Shown here piece by piece: positions 62,733-64,000 of a stretch of DNA of 64,000 nucleotides. The position numbers and the translations under genes were made by a program. Position 1 is the stretch's first letter, and each line of letters begins with the position of its first letter. Source of the DNA: Granulosicoccus sp036478565 (GTDB lineage Bacteria > Pseudomonadota > Gammaproteobacteria > Granulosicoccales > Granulosicoccaceae). The DNA lies in assembly GCA_965224525.1 (NCBI GenBank), contig OZ245050.1, forward strand, positions 3,038,001 to 3,102,000, given 5' to 3'. Below the pieces are notes generated by a model that saw nothing but the letters and a program-made list of their open reading frames with translations, was not told the DNA's origin and made no database searches.

Positions 62733-63647
62733 TCAGCTCCAACCGCGTAGTTCTCTGCCTAATTGGTTTTGCACCCAGTCACTGGCACCGCACAACGAAT
62801 CCTTCAGGTCGGCCCTGGTCTCGAGGGCCATATCTGTTTTTGCAAAATACCGGAATCGAATCGAGTCCCGAAAATGCTGGCTAGTCAGCCGTTTTAGCCT
62901 ATTGCGCAAAACAGGCCGCTGGTTCACGAGCGTTGAGAGCTCCCTTACAATGCGGGTTTTGGGTGCACCTCCGGAGTTACAGCGCTCATAGGCGTTGATA
63001 TCTATCTCATCAATATCAAGAAATTGAAACAAATCGAGTAATACCTTACCGGGCTCAGTCGAAAACTCCTCTGTAATCATCAGGTGAATATTGGTATCGG
63101 GAAAGGCGGCATAGAACGGTTTTAGTCTGTTTTCATACTCGCTTAAATAGCGAAAAAACCACAAATGTTGCCAATTGTTGTCTATTCGTTCTGACTCCTG
63201 CTCCAGACTTTGCTCGAACGTTCCAGCATCCCAACCACGTGATACGCAGTACATGTAACTCGAAAAAGCTCGCTCGACCGGGTTTCTCAAAATAGCGATA
63301 ATCTTTACATCCGGGTCGCAGTATTTCCTGATATTAGTTATAGCCGTGTCCGGGTATGAAATAGTACTGACCGAAGCATCAACCAGGAACCGCTCGGATT
63401 TGCTACAGAAGAGGCTCGACCATTGACCCCTGTCCATTCTGTTTTTCTTACTGAACGATTCTGCGCCTAACCCGGAAACCGCTTGCGAGGATCCATCCAT
63501 GGCCAGGAAATGCGGCTCTTTAGGGTCACAAACATGAATGGACGGGTGGTGGTTGATTGCAGCTGCCAGTGCGGAGCTGGCGCAACGGGGTGCACCTATC
63601 AGAAGCAGATTGGGCTTTCTTGTTTTCGTTTGGTTCATCGTTGACAT
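62733..63647 (-). CDS. Sulfotransferase family protein
   Basis: 304 residues. The 5-prime PAPS-binding loop is LLIGAPRCASSALAAAINHH (about 15-34), the 3-prime phosphate motif is AILRNPVERAFSSYMY (about 115-130), and a lysine/histidine-rich CDPKEPHFLA matches the heparan-sulfate-type sulfotransferase family. Probably puts sulfate on a glycan, consistent with its flippase and GT1 neighbours. The start MSTMNQTKTR lies 6 bases after the GT1 stop. Confidence 0.88.
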   Translation of the reverse strand: MSTMNQTKTRKPNLLLIGAPRCASSALAAAINHHPSIHVCDPKEPHFLAMDGSSQAVSGLGAESFSKKNRMDRGQWSSLFCSKSERFLVDASVSTISYPDTAITNIRKYCDPDVKIIAILRNPVERAFSSYMYCVSRGWDAGTFEQSLEQESERIDNNWQHLWFFRYLSEYENRLKPFYAAFPDTNIHLMITEEFSTEPGKVLLDLFQFLDIDEIDINAYERCNSGGAPKTRIVRELSTLVNQRPVLRNRLKRLTSQHFRDSIRFRYFAKTDMALETRADLKDSLCGASDWVQNQLGRELRGWS

Positions 63648-63653
63648 ACACAG

Positions 63654-64000
63654 TCAGGGCGTACTGGTCAGGGACTCACTTCGGATATGCAACGCCCCCT
63701 CGTATACCGCCTGAATCTTCTCACCCATCTGGCAAACATCCCAGCTTGAAACACTCGCCGAAGCCGCATTTTTGTTCATTTTCTGCAGTGCGCCGCTATC
63801 GTTAACCAATCGCTCAATTTCCGTCGCTACGCCGTTTATCTCGTCACCGGGAAGAACAACTCCATTATAACCGTGCTGCACAATGTCTTCGATACCTGGT
63901 AAATGATTTGCAACGATGGTCTTGCCGCCGGCGACATACTGAACAAATACACGTGGCAAGCCCTCGCGCTCGGATGTAAGAACGCACAAATCAGCCAACG
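63654..64000 (-). CDS. Family 1 glycosyltransferase, C-terminal part (cut by window edge)
   Basis: About 115 residues are visible and the frame runs off the right edge. The GT-B acceptor/donor signature LCVLTSEREGLPRVFVQYVA and IVANHLPGIEDIVQHGYNGV, then VLPGD, are typical of GT4-type enzymes. An apparent TTG start at 63998 is an artefact of the edge. First visible gene of the minus-strand glycan set. Confidence 0.85.
   Translation of the reverse strand, partial: LADLCVLTSEREGLPRVFVQYVAGGKTIVANHLPGIEDIVQHGYNGVVLPGDEINGVATEIERLVNDSGALQKMNKNAASASVSSWDVCQMGEKIQAVYEGALHIRSESLTSTP

Overview
The window is the conserved ribosomal protein and RNA polymerase region of a gammaproteobacterium, opened at two points by blocks of accessory genes. 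The gammaproteobacterial assignment rests on the order tRNA-Tyr, tRNA-Gly, tRNA-Thr, tuf, tRNA-Trp, secE, nusG, rplK, on a three-helix SecE, and on two near-identical tuf genes. Moderate base composition, an outer-membrane TonB receptor and a sulfotransferase fit a marine, carbohydrate-using bacterium, but genus or order cannot be fixed from this sequence. No rRNA and no CRISPR array is present.

Layout, left to right. Positions 1-275: start of an ABC exporter gene (minus, cut by the window edge). 385-14125 (minus): the alpha, spc and S10 gene sets rplQ-rpoA-rpsD-rpsK-rpsM-rpmJ-secY-...-rplC, complete except that rpsJ is missing from the S10 head. 14126-26290: first insertion, with an OppABCDF-type peptide importer, glutamine-dependent NAD synthase, a GFA-fold protein, cobyric acid synthase (plus) and a secreted repeat protein. 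26291-30865 (minus): rpsL-rpsG-fusA-tuf-rpsJ, with a very good sigma70 promoter upstream and a rho-independent terminator just after rpsJ. 31021-41575: second insertion, with a TonB receptor-ExbB-ExbD-TonB operon, a MipA-DUF3019-response regulator-histidine kinase cluster, a DksA/TraR zinc-finger protein, a GH10 xylanase-like lipoprotein, aquaporin Z and a second GFA protein. 41920-54003 (minus): rpoC-rpoB-rplL-rplJ-rplA-rplK-nusG-secE. 54060-55886 (minus): tRNA-Trp, second tuf, tRNA-Thr, tRNA-Gly, tRNA-Tyr, headed by a second excellent promoter. 55887-57067: degraded DNA with an IS200-like transposase remnant. 57068-64000: a surface-glycan locus (DegT aminotransferase, PhyH-type oxygenase, FemAB/GNAT-like acyltransferase, GT2; on the opposite strand a flippase, a sulfotransferase and a truncated GT1).

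Functionally, about two thirds of the window makes and steers the translation, transcription and Sec machinery, almost all transcribed leftward, with structured hairpins in many of the longer gaps that are candidate r-protein feedback or processing sites. Against the arrangement common in gammaproteobacteria (rpoC next to rpsL, rpsJ next to rplC) both joints have been pulled apart by 11-12 kb. At the rpsJ/rplC joint terminators at 26241-26266 and 14281-14316 show that the S10 set without rpsJ is probably its own transcription unit. The accessory genes concern uptake and the cell envelope: peptide import, outer-membrane TonB transport, envelope-stress-type two-component signalling with a MipA outer-membrane protein, water flux and sulfated or amino-sugar-bearing surface glycans.
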